A stretch of 64,000 bases of DNA from Chloroflexota bacterium (GCA_013112575.1 JABFGG010000002.1:1-64000); one strand, 5' to 3'; shown: positions 9,149 to 17,948, counted from the stretch's first letter. Program-made: numbers and translations. The notes: generated by a model not told the origin, from the letters alone.

Positions 9149-9184
9149 AAAGCCCTGTATCTGCATGATATTGGGCTTTTTTAT
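9149..9184 (+). terminator. Rho-independent terminator
   Basis: AAAGCCC / GGGCTTT stem with a 17-nt loop that can add a small inner pairing, followed by TTTTTATTT, 25 nt after the KAS III-like stop codon. Confidence 0.8.
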
Positions 9185-9313
9185 TTGGAAACGGTTTTCG
9201 TTGCTCACGAACAAATCTGCAAGTTCATTCAACATTGGCGCGGGACCGCCGAAAAGGATAATAGCTGACATTTGTCAGTCTATAAGCTGTTGATTACAAC
9301 GCGGAGAACATTG

Positions 9314-11119
9314 ATGGCGGACAACTCATTCTTGCCTACGAGGCGCATCTTCATCCAACGCACATTTTTCATTTTGAGCTTAACCTTTCTGTATGCATTC
9401 GCTTATCTGGCCCTCTATCCATATGTAGGTGAGGTCGCCGTAGCCATAAGCATTTTGCCAATTTTCCCGATCGCTTGGTACTTCACATGGAAAGCAGGGA
9501 TTCGCGCCGTTGTAGCCATCTCTCTTGCTAATGTTCTGCTGTTTCAATTTGTTGGGCGCCATGCCCATATCGAGATCGTCACCGGGGCAGTGATTTTGAG
9601 TATCACCGCTCTGTTTATTGGGTGGGTTCGCAAACAACAAACAAACCTGACGGACACACGTCGGGCATTGTATGAAGCCAACATGGCTTTGGAAACAAAA
9701 GTAGCAAAACGCACCTCCGAATTGCAGAAGAGTCAGCAACAATTGCAGCACGATGCTTTTCACGATACGCTCACAGGATTGCCCAACCGTTCCCTTTTCG
9801 TCGATCGTTTGGGTCAGGTACTGCAACGTCAAAAACGCAACAGGACATTTAATTTTGCAGTTTTCTTTTTGGATATTGACCAGTTCAAACTTGTCAATGA
9901 TAGTTTGGGGCATAACATGGGCGATGAACTACTGATGCAGATTGCCCAACGTCTAAAGGTCTGTTTGCGCTCAATTGATACCGTTGCGCGCCTTGGCGGG
10001 GATGAATTTGTCATTCTTTTGGAAGATGTGGGTGATCCTGAAGATATTAGTGACACGATTCACGTAGCGAACCGGGTCCTGAGTGAGATTTCCCGACCAT
10101 TCCGCTTGGGGGACCATGAGGTCTTCACCTCAACCAGTATCGGTATCAGCTTTGGCTCCATTGGCTATAGTAATCCTGAAGACATCTTGCGGGACGCAGA
10201 TATTGCAATGTACCGGGCCAAGGACATGGGCAAAGCGCGTTATGAGATCTTCGACCAATCTATGCATGTCTTGGCGGTGCGGCGTATGCAAATGGAAATG
10301 GACTTGCGCAAGGCCATTGAGCGTCGCGAATTCCTAGTTCATTACCAACCTTTCATTTCCCTGGAAACTGGCAAGATTAGCGGGTTTGAGGCTTTGGTGC
10401 GCTGGCAACACCCTACACGCGGTGTCGTCCCCCCAGGTGATTTTATCCCTCTGGCAGAGGATACCGGACTGATCATTCCTATTGGCCTTTTTGTGCTCAA
10501 AGAAGCCTGCCGACAGATGAAACTCTGGCATGAGCTTTTCCCAAATCATGAAGCCCTAACCATCAGTGTCAATTTATCGCCCAAACAATTCAGCCAGCCT
10601 GATCTTGTTTACCAGATCAACCGCATTTTGGAAGACACTCACCTCGACCCAAAATGCCTTGAGCTGGAGATTACCGAAAGCGCCATTATTGAGAGCCAGG
10701 AAGTTGCTGCCAATATCCTTGAGCAACTCATTGAGCGCGGCATTCAATTGCATATGGATGACTTTGGAACGGGCTATTCTTCCCTCAGTTATTTGCACCG
10801 CTTCCCCTTCCACTCTCTCAAGATCGACCGTTCTTTCGTTAGTAAGATCAATGGGGGCAATGAGAATGTTGAGATCGTACAGGCTATAGTAGGCTTGGCT
10901 AAGTCTTTGGGATTGAAGATCGTGGCCGAAGGTGTAGAGACGGAAAGGCAACTCGATTGTTTGAAATCAATGGCTTGTAATATGGGGCAGGGTTTCCTTT
11001 TTTCTAAACCTATTGAAGCTGGCCCTGCTGCCGAGTTGATCCAGGCGCAATCTGATGGCTGGCTATACACACAAAATGGATATTCGAATAAAGATAAACA
11101 ATTGATTTTGCAGAGCTAA
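9314..11119 (+). CDS. Membrane GGDEF-EAL protein (c-di-GMP turnover)
   Basis: 601 aa. The start at ATG 9314 is chosen over an upstream TTG (9272) because GGAG lies 7 nt before it. About four transmembrane segments occupy residues 15-115, then a short coiled coil (KVAKRTSELQKSQQQLQ), a GGDEF domain (DTLTGLPNRSLF, active-site ARLGGDEFVILLED) and an EAL domain (FEALVRWQHP, LEITESAI, MDDFGTGYSSLSYL, LKIDRSFV, AEGVET). Both active sites look intact, so it could make and degrade cyclic di-GMP; the net activity cannot be read. No periplasmic sensor domain is obvious; the membrane part itself may sense. A PilZ protein at 45621 is a possible effector in the same window. Confidence 0.93.
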   Translation: MADNSFLPTRRIFIQRTFFILSLTFLYAFAYLALYPYVGEVAVAISILPIFPIAWYFTWKAGIRAVVAISLANVLLFQFVGRHAHIEIVTGAVILSITALFIGWVRKQQTNLTDTRRALYEANMALETKVAKRTSELQKSQQQLQHDAFHDTLTGLPNRSLFVDRLGQVLQRQKRNRTFNFAVFFLDIDQFKLVNDSLGHNMGDELLMQIAQRLKVCLRSIDTVARLGGDEFVILLEDVGDPEDISDTIHVANRVLSEISRPFRLGDHEVFTSTSIGISFGSIGYSNPEDILRDADIAMYRAKDMGKARYEIFDQSMHVLAVRRMQMEMDLRKAIERREFLVHYQPFISLETGKISGFEALVRWQHPTRGVVPPGDFIPLAEDTGLIIPIGLFVLKEACRQMKLWHELFPNHEALTISVNLSPKQFSQPDLVYQINRILEDTHLDPKCLELEITESAIIESQEVAANILEQLIERGIQLHMDDFGTGYSSLSYLHRFPFHSLKIDRSFVSKINGGNENVEIVQAIVGLAKSLGLKIVAEGVETERQLDCLKSMACNMGQGFLFSKPIEAGPAAELIQAQSDGWLYTQNGYSNKDKQLILQS

Positions 11120-12435
11120 GCACCTTTATCAGGCCTTGCAACTTTGGATGTAACCAGCACCTTGTCCACGCGGTGCCCATCCATATCCATTACCTCAAAA
11201 TGCCATTCTTGCCAATCGAATTGGTCACCCGTTGACGGTATCTGTTCCAATGCTGCCAGCACCAGACCCCCTAAGGTGTCATAGCGATCATTTTCATCTA
11301 CCGGCACTTCCCTTAAATTGAGCAGGTCCATGATCTCATTGATGGAAACCATACCGTCTATGAGCCAGCTACCATCTTCCCGCTGTACGATGTCTGGGTC
11401 GATGAATTGCTCTTTGTCAGGGAAATCGCCTACCAGTGCTTCCAAAATGTCAGTTGCCGTTATCAAGCCTTCCACCCCACCATATTCATTGATAACCAAT
11501 GCCATATGGATAGGGCTTTGTCTGAGTTGCTCTAAGGCACTAAATGCAGGCATGCTTTCCGGTAGCACAAGCGCCTCGCGGGCCAGACTTTCCAGGTTTA
11601 GTGTTTCACCGGCCAGTTTTTGTGCCAGGAGGTCACTCGCATTGACCACCCCGGATAAATGGTCAAGATCACCTGTGGCGACGGGGAACTTCATAAAGCC
11701 GCTTTTAAAGATCTGATCGTAGATCTTTTCTGGTTCGTCCTCAGAATCCAGCCAGGTCACTTCCACGCGCGGTGTCATAATGGCACGGATGCGTTGGTCA
11801 CTGAGGTGGAACAGCCGGTCGATCACGTGCTCCTCAATAGCTTCGAACACACCTCCCTGCATGCCCTGCTGGATTAATAGCTTGATCTCCTCATCGGTTA
11901 CGCGCACTTCTGGCTGTGGCTGGAAGCGCAGCAATCGCAATATGCTCCGTGTTGAAAAGCTGAGGAAGTTGACTACCAAAGATAGCTGCCGCGCCGCCCA
12001 TTGCATTCCTGGTGCTACCCTGGAAGCAATAGTTTCCGGGTTGCGCAGCCCGATCTGCTTGGGGGTCAGTTCACCGATCACCAGGGAGATGTATGTGGTA
12101 GCTAACACGATCAGGGCTACGCTAATAGCGCCCGCATAAGGTTCGATAACGGGAATATGCTCCAGAAGGAGTTCTACTTCCCCGGCCAGGGTGGCTCCAC
12201 CGAACACACCAGTCATAATGGCGATTAGTGTTATGCCTACCTGAACTGTTGAGAGAACTTGCTCTGGTCTTTCAAGGAGGTGTAGGGCAGCCTGCGCTCC
12301 TTTATCACCCTGGCCAGCGCGCTCCTTAAGCTTGACCTTGCGTGAAGACACGAAGGCGATTTCTGTTAATGCCAGGAATCCGTTAAACAGTACCAGTATG
12401 AGAATGATGACGATTTCAATAAGTCCGTTAAGCAT
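11116..12435 (-). CDS. CNNM-CBS-CorC/HlyC domain membrane protein
   Basis: 439 aa. Start placed at ATG 12435 (MLNGLIEIV), which opens directly into the first membrane helix and has an AGAGAAG ribosome site; an upstream start would add 62 non-family residues. The N-terminal CNNM/DUF21 domain has about four helices and the family motif NGFLALTEIAFVSSRK. Two CBS domains (MTPRVEVTWLDSEDEPEKIYDQ; HMALVINEYGGVEGLITATD) and a C-terminal CorC/HlyC domain (DGMVSINEIMDLL) follow. Family members are Mg2+ or Co2+ transport or efflux proteins, formerly called hemolysins. Its stop codon interlocks with that of the GGDEF-EAL gene (4-bp CTAA). Confidence 0.92.
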   Translation of the reverse strand: MLNGLIEIVIILILVLFNGFLALTEIAFVSSRKVKLKERAGQGDKGAQAALHLLERPEQVLSTVQVGITLIAIMTGVFGGATLAGEVELLLEHIPVIEPYAGAISVALIVLATTYISLVIGELTPKQIGLRNPETIASRVAPGMQWAARQLSLVVNFLSFSTRSILRLLRFQPQPEVRVTDEEIKLLIQQGMQGGVFEAIEEHVIDRLFHLSDQRIRAIMTPRVEVTWLDSEDEPEKIYDQIFKSGFMKFPVATGDLDHLSGVVNASDLLAQKLAGETLNLESLAREALVLPESMPAFSALEQLRQSPIHMALVINEYGGVEGLITATDILEALVGDFPDKEQFIDPDIVQREDGSWLIDGMVSINEIMDLLNLREVPVDENDRYDTLGGLVLAALEQIPSTGDQFDWQEWHFEVMDMDGHRVDKVLVTSKVARPDKGA

Positions 12436-12509
12436 AATCTTCTCTTGGATGGATTTGATGAAACATACCCTTGATTTCAGTATAACAGTACTATCAAAAA
12501 AGTGATGAC

Positions 12510-12537
12510 TTGACAGGTGGTCTTGCTTTCGTATAAT
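12510..12537 (+). promoter_or_regulatory. Promoter of the serS T-box transcript
   Basis: Consensus -35 TTGACA (12510-12515), 16-bp spacer and consensus -10 TATAAT (12532-12537). Confidence 0.85.
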
Positions 12538-12543
12538 CAGAGG

Positions 12544-12826
12544 GTTATAAAAAACTAGCATGGAGCCATTAGCTGGCTGTGTTTTCCAGAGAGTTGCCGG
12601 TTGCTGTGAGGCAGCAAACACAAAAAGCGAAATCCCCTCCGTCAGATCGCAAGATCGGTTGTTCCTGTAGGGATGGATGCATCATGGATGCAAGCATCGT
12701 AAGGGAACCGGGGACGCCCGTTACAGCGAATAAGAGGCTGACTTTCATAACTTGAGAGTTGGCGAATGCAGGTGGCACCACGAACGCCCCTTCGTCCTGC
12801 TTCAGACGGAGGGGCGTATTCTATTT
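12544..12826 (+). promoter_or_regulatory. T-box leader riboswitch of serS
   Basis: A leader of about 290 nt separates a consensus promoter from serS and carries the T-box core around 12766-12783 (GCAGGTGGCACCACG), which forms the antiterminator bulge that pairs with the NCCA end of uncharged tRNA. Right after it comes the terminator hairpin (12784-12817, 13 bp, ACGCCCC / GGGGCGT at its base) and a T-rich run. A Ser codon specifier is expected; TCC at 12633-12635 or 12638-12640 are candidates, but I cannot fix the Stem I fold by eye. Uncharged tRNA-Ser should allow read-through. Confidence 0.88.
12784..12826 (+). terminator. T-box attenuator terminator before serS
   Basis: Thirteen-pair stem (12784-12796 with 12805-12817, one G-T pair) with an 8-nt loop and a moderately T-rich tail (ATTCTATTT). 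Acts as the off state of the serS T-box. Confidence 0.8.
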
Positions 12827-12841
12827 CTACGGAGGTGCTTT

Positions 12842-14116
12842 ATGCTGGATATCAAATTGTTTCGTGAGGATGCAGAACGCGTGCGTGCTGGTATGCGCAA
12901 GCGCGACATGGACCCAGCTCCTGTGGACGAGGTCATTGCCCTGGACGTCAAACGGCGTGAGCTTCTACAGGAAGTGGAAGAATTGAAAGCCGAGCGCAAC
13001 ACCGTTTCCAAAGAGATCGGCAAGATGAAAGACCAGGCTAAGCGCCAGGCCAAGATCGATGCCATGGGGACGGTCAACGCAAAAATTGGCAAGTTGGATG
13101 ATGAATTGAAAGAAGTAGATGAAAAGCTCAGGTCCATTCTGGCTGTCATCCCCAACATTCCTGACGAAAATGTCCCTAAGGGCTTCAAGGAAGAAGACAA
13201 CGTTGTTACCAAACAGGTGGGCGAGATCCCTGAATTTGATTTTGAGCCTAAACCACACTGGGAGCTGGGCCCTGCCCTGGGAGTTATCGATTTCGAGCAG
13301 GGCGTCAAAGTCACCGGCTCGCGCTTTTATGTGTTGAGCGGCCCGGCAGCCCGTTTACAACGCGCCCTCATCGCTTTTATGCTCGACTTGCATATTGGCC
13401 AAGGCTACCTGGAAAAGTACACGCCCTTCATGGTCAAGGAAGACACGGTCTTTGCTGCTGGGCAGTTACCCAAATTTGCAGACAACCTATATAAAGATCA
13501 CGAAGAAGACCTTTATATGATTCCCACGGCTGAGGTTCCATTAACCGGCATCCACATGGATGAAATTCTGGACGAGGAAAGCCTGCCGCGTCAATATACG
13601 GCTTACTCCCCCTGCTTCCGCCGGGAAAAGATGAGCGCGGGACGCGACGTACGTGGCATCAAACGTGGTCACCAGTTCGATAAGGTCGAGATGTACATGT
13701 ATACCAAACCGGATGATTCCGATGCAGCCTTCGAGAAGATGGTTGCCGATGCCGAAGCCACCTGTATTGAATTGGGTATTCCCTATCGCTTGATCTTGAA
13801 GTGCGCCGGCGATACCAGCGAAGCGGCGCGCATCAGCTACGACATCGAGGTTTGGGCCGCGGGTTGCCAGGAGTGGCTTGAAGCTTCCTCCATCTCCAAT
13901 GTAGGTGATTACCAGTCGCGCCGTGCCAACATCCGCTACCGCGGCCAGGGTGAGAAAAAGACCAAATTCCTGCACACGCTCAATGGCTCCGGCTTGGGGC
14001 TGCCGCGCACCATGATCGCTGTCATGGAGAATAACCAACAGGCCGATGGCTCCATCCTCATCCCTGAGGTGCTGCGCCCCTGGATGGGCGGCATTGAGGT
14101 TATAGTGCCTTCGTAG
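12842..14116 (+). CDS. serS: Seryl-tRNA synthetase
   Basis: 424 aa, normal length. Start at ATG 12842 with ACGGAGGTG 5-8 nt upstream; a longer frame from 12752 would run through the terminator of the T-box leader and is rejected. The N-terminal long coiled-coil arm that grips tRNA-Ser is visible (about residues 28-105, VEELKAERNTVSKEIGKMK). The class II core follows with motif 2 (SPCFRREKMSAGRDVRGIKR) and motif 3 (LNGSGLGLPRTMIAVMENN). Expression is controlled by the T-box. Confidence 0.97.
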   Translation: MLDIKLFREDAERVRAGMRKRDMDPAPVDEVIALDVKRRELLQEVEELKAERNTVSKEIGKMKDQAKRQAKIDAMGTVNAKIGKLDDELKEVDEKLRSILAVIPNIPDENVPKGFKEEDNVVTKQVGEIPEFDFEPKPHWELGPALGVIDFEQGVKVTGSRFYVLSGPAARLQRALIAFMLDLHIGQGYLEKYTPFMVKEDTVFAAGQLPKFADNLYKDHEEDLYMIPTAEVPLTGIHMDEILDEESLPRQYTAYSPCFRREKMSAGRDVRGIKRGHQFDKVEMYMYTKPDDSDAAFEKMVADAEATCIELGIPYRLILKCAGDTSEAARISYDIEVWAAGCQEWLEASSISNVGDYQSRRANIRYRGQGEKKTKFLHTLNGSGLGLPRTMIAVMENNQQADGSILIPEVLRPWMGGIEVIVPS

Positions 14117-14134
14117 GAAATGCTTGAAAGCAAG

Positions 14135-14140
14135 TAAAAT
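14135..14140 (+). promoter_or_regulatory. Predicted -10 element placed for a leaderless transcript
   Basis: TAAAAT ends 6 nt before the ATG at 14147, and no Shine-Dalgarno sequence is present. No good -35 is visible, so this is weaker than the cases at 22075 and 41782. Confidence 0.35.
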
Positions 14141-14146
14141 TCAGTC

Positions 14147-14680
14147 ATGGAAAATATTGCAGAGTTTTTAGGGGTCGCTACCGACGCCCTGGTTTTTGGC
14201 TTGATAGGCACGACCATGGTTGTCAGCCTGCTGGGCCTGGTCGTGCCCATTTTCCCCGGCGGGGTTGTCATGTGGCTGGCGGGCCTGGCGTATGGCCTTT
14301 ACTTTGGCTTTGGCTGGTTTGGCTGGATCATCTTTGCCATTATGACTGTCCTGATGATCGCCATTGGTTTAGCTGATAACGTACTCATGGGTGCTAAAGC
14401 TCGCGAGCAAGGCGCTTCCTGGTGGTCGATCGGACTAGGGCTTTTTGGAGGCTTAATTGGCAGTATCTTGATTCCGCCGCAACCTTTTGGTGGTTTTCTG
14501 GTGGCTCCTCTGACCGTATATGCAGTGGAATATTGGCGGTTGAAAGACCGTGACAAAGCCTGGCAGGTGACGCGTGGCTTGCTGATCGGGTTTGGGCAGG
14601 CCTTCATTGTGCGTTTCGGACTGGGTATTGTCATGTTGGTTTTGTGGGGCATCTGGGTGATAAGTAAAATCCCGCGCTAA
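14147..14680 (+). CDS. DUF456 family membrane protein
   Basis: 177 aa, with about four to five membrane segments rich in Gly. The pattern GLIGTTMVVSLLGLVVPIFPGGVVMWLAGL is typical of the DUF456 family, followed by a soluble loop with DNVLMGAKAREQGASWWS and a second glycine-rich hydrophobic block (GLFGGLIGSILIPPQPFGGFLVAPL). Function of the family is unknown. No Shine-Dalgarno sequence; the -10-like TAAAAT 6 nt before the ATG suggests a leaderless mRNA, unless it is read through from serS, which ends 30 bp upstream. Confidence 0.85.
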   Translation: MENIAEFLGVATDALVFGLIGTTMVVSLLGLVVPIFPGGVVMWLAGLAYGLYFGFGWFGWIIFAIMTVLMIAIGLADNVLMGAKAREQGASWWSIGLGLFGGLIGSILIPPQPFGGFLVAPLTVYAVEYWRLKDRDKAWQVTRGLLIGFGQAFIVRFGLGIVMLVLWGIWVISKIPR

Positions 14681-14696
14681 CTAAAAGGAGTATTTC

Positions 14697-15161
14697 ATGA
14701 TGGAGCGTAGCCGCCCCCAAACTGATCCCAGCTACGGGATCTCTGAAGAACAGGAGGGCATGCTGGAATGGGATTGGGTTGTAGCCCAACTCCCTGACGC
14801 ACGCAACTATTGGTTGGCAACGGTGCGTCCTGATGGGCGACCACACGTGGTGCCCGTGTGGGGCGTGTGGCTGGAGGGCAGTATGTATTTTGGCATGGGG
14901 GCGGAGACCATCAAGGCGCGTAATTTACGGAAAAATCCCAATGTGGTGCTGCACCTGGACAGCAGCGAGGATGTGGTTATTCTTGAAGGGATGGCAGAAG
15001 AAGTTAGCAATGAAGGCTTGCAGGAGCGCATTGACGATGCTTATGAGGCCAAGTATGACATCCGGCATGGCACGCCTGTTTTTACCCTGCAGTTGAAAAA
15101 AGCATTTGCCTGGCAGTCGGAGTCGTTTGCGACGTCTCCAACGCGGTGGACATTTGAATAG
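14697..15161 (+). CDS. Pyridoxamine 5'-phosphate oxidase-fold protein
   Basis: 154 aa with the split-barrel flavin/F420-binding fold: NYWLATVRPDGRPHVVPVWGVWLEGSMYF (residues 40-68) followed by RNLRKNPNVVLHLDSSEDVVILEG. This layout is typical of the PNPOx-like branch that includes F420- or heme/FMN-linked reductases; the cofactor cannot be decided from the sequence. AAAGGAG precedes the ATG. It lies 16 bp after the DUF456 gene and is probably co-transcribed with it. Confidence 0.82.
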   Translation: MMERSRPQTDPSYGISEEQEGMLEWDWVVAQLPDARNYWLATVRPDGRPHVVPVWGVWLEGSMYFGMGAETIKARNLRKNPNVVLHLDSSEDVVILEGMAEEVSNEGLQERIDDAYEAKYDIRHGTPVFTLQLKKAFAWQSESFATSPTRWTFE

Positions 15162-15263
15162 TTAACCAAGTGGTTAATGACGTAGATGCTGCGCATCTAC
15201 TTACGGAGTTTGCGAAGCAAACTCCACTGCCTCTTAATGTAGTTAATGTACCCTATGTAGGGT
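15162..15263. repeat. Cluster of four short hairpins, two with GNA triloops
   Basis: Four inverted repeats stand in about 100 bp right after the PNPOx-fold gene: TTAACCA/TGGTTAA (15162-15177), GTAGATGC/GCATCTAC with a TGC loop (15182-15200), GGAGTTTGC/GCAAACTCC with a GAA loop (15205-15225), and ACCCTA/TAGGGT (15250-15263). Read on the proper strand, the second and third have GCGCAGC and GCGAAGC tips, the known very stable d(GCGNAGC) mini-hairpin. None has a T-tract, so they do not look like terminators. The rest of the 407-bp gap (to 15568) holds no gene; the word TTAATGTACCC occurs twice (15243 and 15378), and a further palindrome lies at 15486. Confidence 0.7.
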
Positions 15264-15485
15264 TAAGCACAGTTTTGGCTGGCGGGTTCTTGCCGGAATA
15301 ACAGATGTGGGGGGCGGGTAAGAAGGAAGCGGTGTATGTGGCGGTGACGTGTTGCGAAAAACTGGAAAATGGGCAAATTAATGTACCCGTATGTACCCTT
15401 AATGTAGAGTGATGGTCCAGGGTCCGAAGTCCTTGATTGAGGTACTTAGTTTCAGAAGAGGGGATTTGAGATAGAGATTATTGAC

Positions 15486-15505
15486 GGACGCACTGCGGTG
15501 CGTCC
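15486..15505. repeat. GC-rich palindrome, downstream copy of a duplicated unit
   Basis: GGACGCAC/GTGCGTCC with a TGCG centre. It has the same form as the palindrome at 16686, and both lie about 65-85 bp downstream of the two duplicated propeller lipoprotein genes, preceded by GAC and followed by CCTAAG or CTTACG. Confidence 0.65.
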
Positions 15506-15568
15506 CTAAGTGGGAAGGGTATTTGTATTGGGGTCTTTATGCAAACAAAATGAATTAGGATTATTTTT

Positions 15569-16612
15569 TTAGGGTTCTGATATTTCGAGATAGGCGTGTA
15601 CGTGACCAATATCTGCTTTGATCAGTACTGGTTCTTCTTCTCCCAAACGAAGCATGTAAATGTCATATTTTTGGCTAAAGAATATTCTGGTGCTGTCATA
15701 AGACCAGGTCAGGCCATTTAGATTTTCTAATCCATCGACCGCAATCATCGCTTCTTGTTCTACAAAATCATAGATGTAGATCTTATTAAGGCCGCTTAGC
15801 ATTGCAAGGTATCTGCTATTTGGCGACCAAACTACCTTGTATTGATTTCGGAAGGGAAGGATGGGACCAGTAGTGTGCTCATAACAACTAGTTGGTTCTT
15901 CCAAGCAAATCGTATTAGTGATGTAGACACCATCATTTGGGTCCGTGAATATTGGTACGGAAAGATTATGTCGATAATATGCGATCCATTCGCCATCTGG
16001 AGACCAGATAGGAAATAATAGAGAAATCATTTCTTGTTCCGAAGCATTCAAGACATTCAAATTAACAAGGGTCTCAGATTCTGAGAAATAGATTGATATC
16101 GCGGCACCACCTCTACAAGGACCTGCAAAATTCTTCTCATCTGGAGACCAGGAGTAAAACCATAAACAATCGGGGAGAGTAATTTCTTCGATATACTCCC
16201 CTTTGACCAAGTCGAAAATCTGAATTATGTTCCGGTTTTCACCTCTGCCAGTTGAAATGACCCTTTTCCCATCATAAGAAAGGTCTTCAGTCAAGTTTTT
16301 GTAAAAGGCTGCCTGGTACTGACCATCGAGTGATATGACCTTGTAACCCTTATCGTTTTTTGGAACATATGAGAGATACTCACCTGGCGGCAAGTCGATG
16401 TAATATGATCTGGGATACCAGGATGGGGGCAAAGTTGGCGTTGGAGTACCGGTTTTAGTAAAGGGAGTTGGGGAGGGAACTGTAGTGGTGGTGGGGATAT
16501 TTGTTGGAAATTGAGTTTCTGTAGCCTTGGTTTCATGGTTTGGTGAACTGCAACTCACCAGCGCAGAAATAACAATTAGTATCAGTAACTGTAAAGGGTA
16601 GATTCTCTTCAT
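15569..16612 (-). CDS. PD40/TolB-like beta-propeller lipoprotein, copy A
   Basis: 347 aa. The ATG at 16612 is preferred over a TTG at 16627 that would form part of its own GGGAG ribosome site. The signal ends in a lipobox (ALVSC-S), followed by a Thr/Pro linker and then propeller blades with SPDG-type motifs: WSPDEKNFAG, WSPDGEWIAYY, WSPNSRYLAM and WSYDSTRIFF. It should be a lipid-anchored, outward-facing propeller that binds proteins or glycans; no enzyme motif is visible. Copy B at 16768 shares the same layout and about half of its residues. Confidence 0.82.
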   Translation of the reverse strand: MKRIYPLQLLILIVISALVSCSSPNHETKATETQFPTNIPTTTTVPSPTPFTKTGTPTPTLPPSWYPRSYYIDLPPGEYLSYVPKNDKGYKVISLDGQYQAAFYKNLTEDLSYDGKRVISTGRGENRNIIQIFDLVKGEYIEEITLPDCLWFYSWSPDEKNFAGPCRGGAAISIYFSESETLVNLNVLNASEQEMISLLFPIWSPDGEWIAYYRHNLSVPIFTDPNDGVYITNTICLEEPTSCYEHTTGPILPFRNQYKVVWSPNSRYLAMLSGLNKIYIYDFVEQEAMIAVDGLENLNGLTWSYDSTRIFFSQKYDIYMLRLGEEEPVLIKADIGHVHAYLEISEP

Positions 16613-16685
16613 ATCGTTTTCTCCCAAAATCAGTGAAAAGAGAAGATCAAATTATAGCTGTTTATGTATTGCGGCGGTACATGAC

Positions 16686-16705
16686 GGGCGCACCGCGGTG
16701 CGCCC
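16686..16705. repeat. Perfect 20-bp GC-rich palindrome
   Basis: GGGCGCACCG/CGGTGCGCCC, a perfect palindrome upstream of copy A and downstream of copy B of the propeller gene. It corresponds to the one at 15486 with a few compensating changes. Confidence 0.7.
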
Positions 16706-16767
16706 TTACGATTGCAACCTGGATTGATTTGTAAGCGATGTTGATTTATGCACAAGGTCTGGGATGC

Positions 16768-17805
16768 TTATGGCTCTGGGATTTCAACGTAAGACATCAC
16801 ATAACCAGTATCTGCCTGGATAAGGATTGGCTCATCGTCTCCTAAAGTAAGCATGTAGAGATCATCGTTTTTGCTGAAAAAGATGCGTGTGCTGTCATAT
16901 GCCCAGGTAAGACCGCCTAATCTTTCTGTACTATCTGCAACAAGCGTTGCCTGATCCAGCTGTAGATCATAGATATATATGCTTCTAGCCCCGTTCGGAT
17001 ACACTATCGACAGATATCTGCTATTGGGAGACCAGACTAATCGATACCCAGTATGTGGGGGAAGGATTGGTCCAATCGTACGTTCTAAACAAGTTGAAGG
17101 AACCTCAAGGCACGCGGCTTCCGTAAGGTAAATACCATCTGCTGGATCACCATGGGGTAAAGCAAATGTGTCATAAATATACGCAATCCATTTTCCATCG
17201 GGTGACCACGACGGATTGGAATAGTCTAGGTTTTCATCATAGGTATCAACCCAATTATTCAATTGAAGCATTTCTTCCGTTTCTGTACTATATACAATGA
17301 TCCCCTCTCCACCTCCACAACTACCTGCAAAACTCTTCTCATCTGGAGACCAGGTGTAATAAAAGAAACATTCAGGAACCATATACTGTGCGATGTATTC
17401 GCCTTTGACCAGGTCGAAGATCACTATGGCATTTTGTCCGTCAAGTGTTTCTCGAGAGATGACGCGTTTGCCATCATGCGAAAGGTCTTCACTCAAGCCT
17501 TCATAAAGCACGCCTTTGTATGAAGTATCCAAGGAAATAATTTCAAAGTCCCATTCCGTTGACAAATATGTTAGATATTCACTTGGAGGGAGCTCATTGT
17601 AAAATGATCTGCCGCGCAATTCTGGCGTTGGCGAGGGCAGAGGTGTGGCAGTATTTTCTATAGGGGTTGGGGAGGGGGCTGGGGTGTTAGTGGCCACAGC
17701 AATTGAATGTTCAAGCGTGGGAGTTTCGATATCTAGGGTAGGTGAAGTACAACTAATGAGTATAAAAATTACGCCTAGCGTCTTCAAAGTGTAAGTTCTC
17801 TTCAT
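16768..17805 (-). CDS. PD40/TolB-like beta-propeller lipoprotein, copy B
   Basis: 345 aa, paralogue of the gene at 15569. Lipobox LISC-T near residue 17, Thr/Pro/Ser linker to about residue 60, then blades with WSPDEKSFAG, WSPDGKWIAYIYD, WSPNSRYLSI and WAYDSTRIFFSKNDD. Start at ATG 17805 with the same upstream GGGAGAAAACGAT as copy A. The two genes, their upstream sequence (GAGAAGAT..ATTATAGC..GTTTATGTATTG) and the palindromes behind them form a tandem duplication of about 1.2 kb. Function unknown. Confidence 0.82.
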   Translation of the reverse strand: MKRTYTLKTLGVIFILISCTSPTLDIETPTLEHSIAVATNTPAPSPTPIENTATPLPSPTPELRGRSFYNELPPSEYLTYLSTEWDFEIISLDTSYKGVLYEGLSEDLSHDGKRVISRETLDGQNAIVIFDLVKGEYIAQYMVPECFFYYTWSPDEKSFAGSCGGGEGIIVYSTETEEMLQLNNWVDTYDENLDYSNPSWSPDGKWIAYIYDTFALPHGDPADGIYLTEAACLEVPSTCLERTIGPILPPHTGYRLVWSPNSRYLSIVYPNGARSIYIYDLQLDQATLVADSTERLGGLTWAYDSTRIFFSKNDDLYMLTLGDDEPILIQADTGYVMSYVEIPEP

Positions 17806-17948
17806 ATCGTTTTCTCCCAAATATTCTTGATAAGAGAAGATTAGATTATAGCGTGTTTATGTATTGTGGCGGTGAGCCCCTACGCGGTAAACTGTATCTA
17901 CGATAGCGGACAAATAGTTTTAGAACTGTGAAGTTTTGTAAGGGCGAA

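Noticed and set aside
9272..9313. TTG start for the GGDEF-EAL gene
   Set aside because: No ribosome site, whereas ATG 9314 has GGAG at proper spacing.
12600..12780. tRNA-like folding region before serS
   Set aside because: No tRNA cloverleaf with anticodon and T-loop; the T-box leader explains the pairing.
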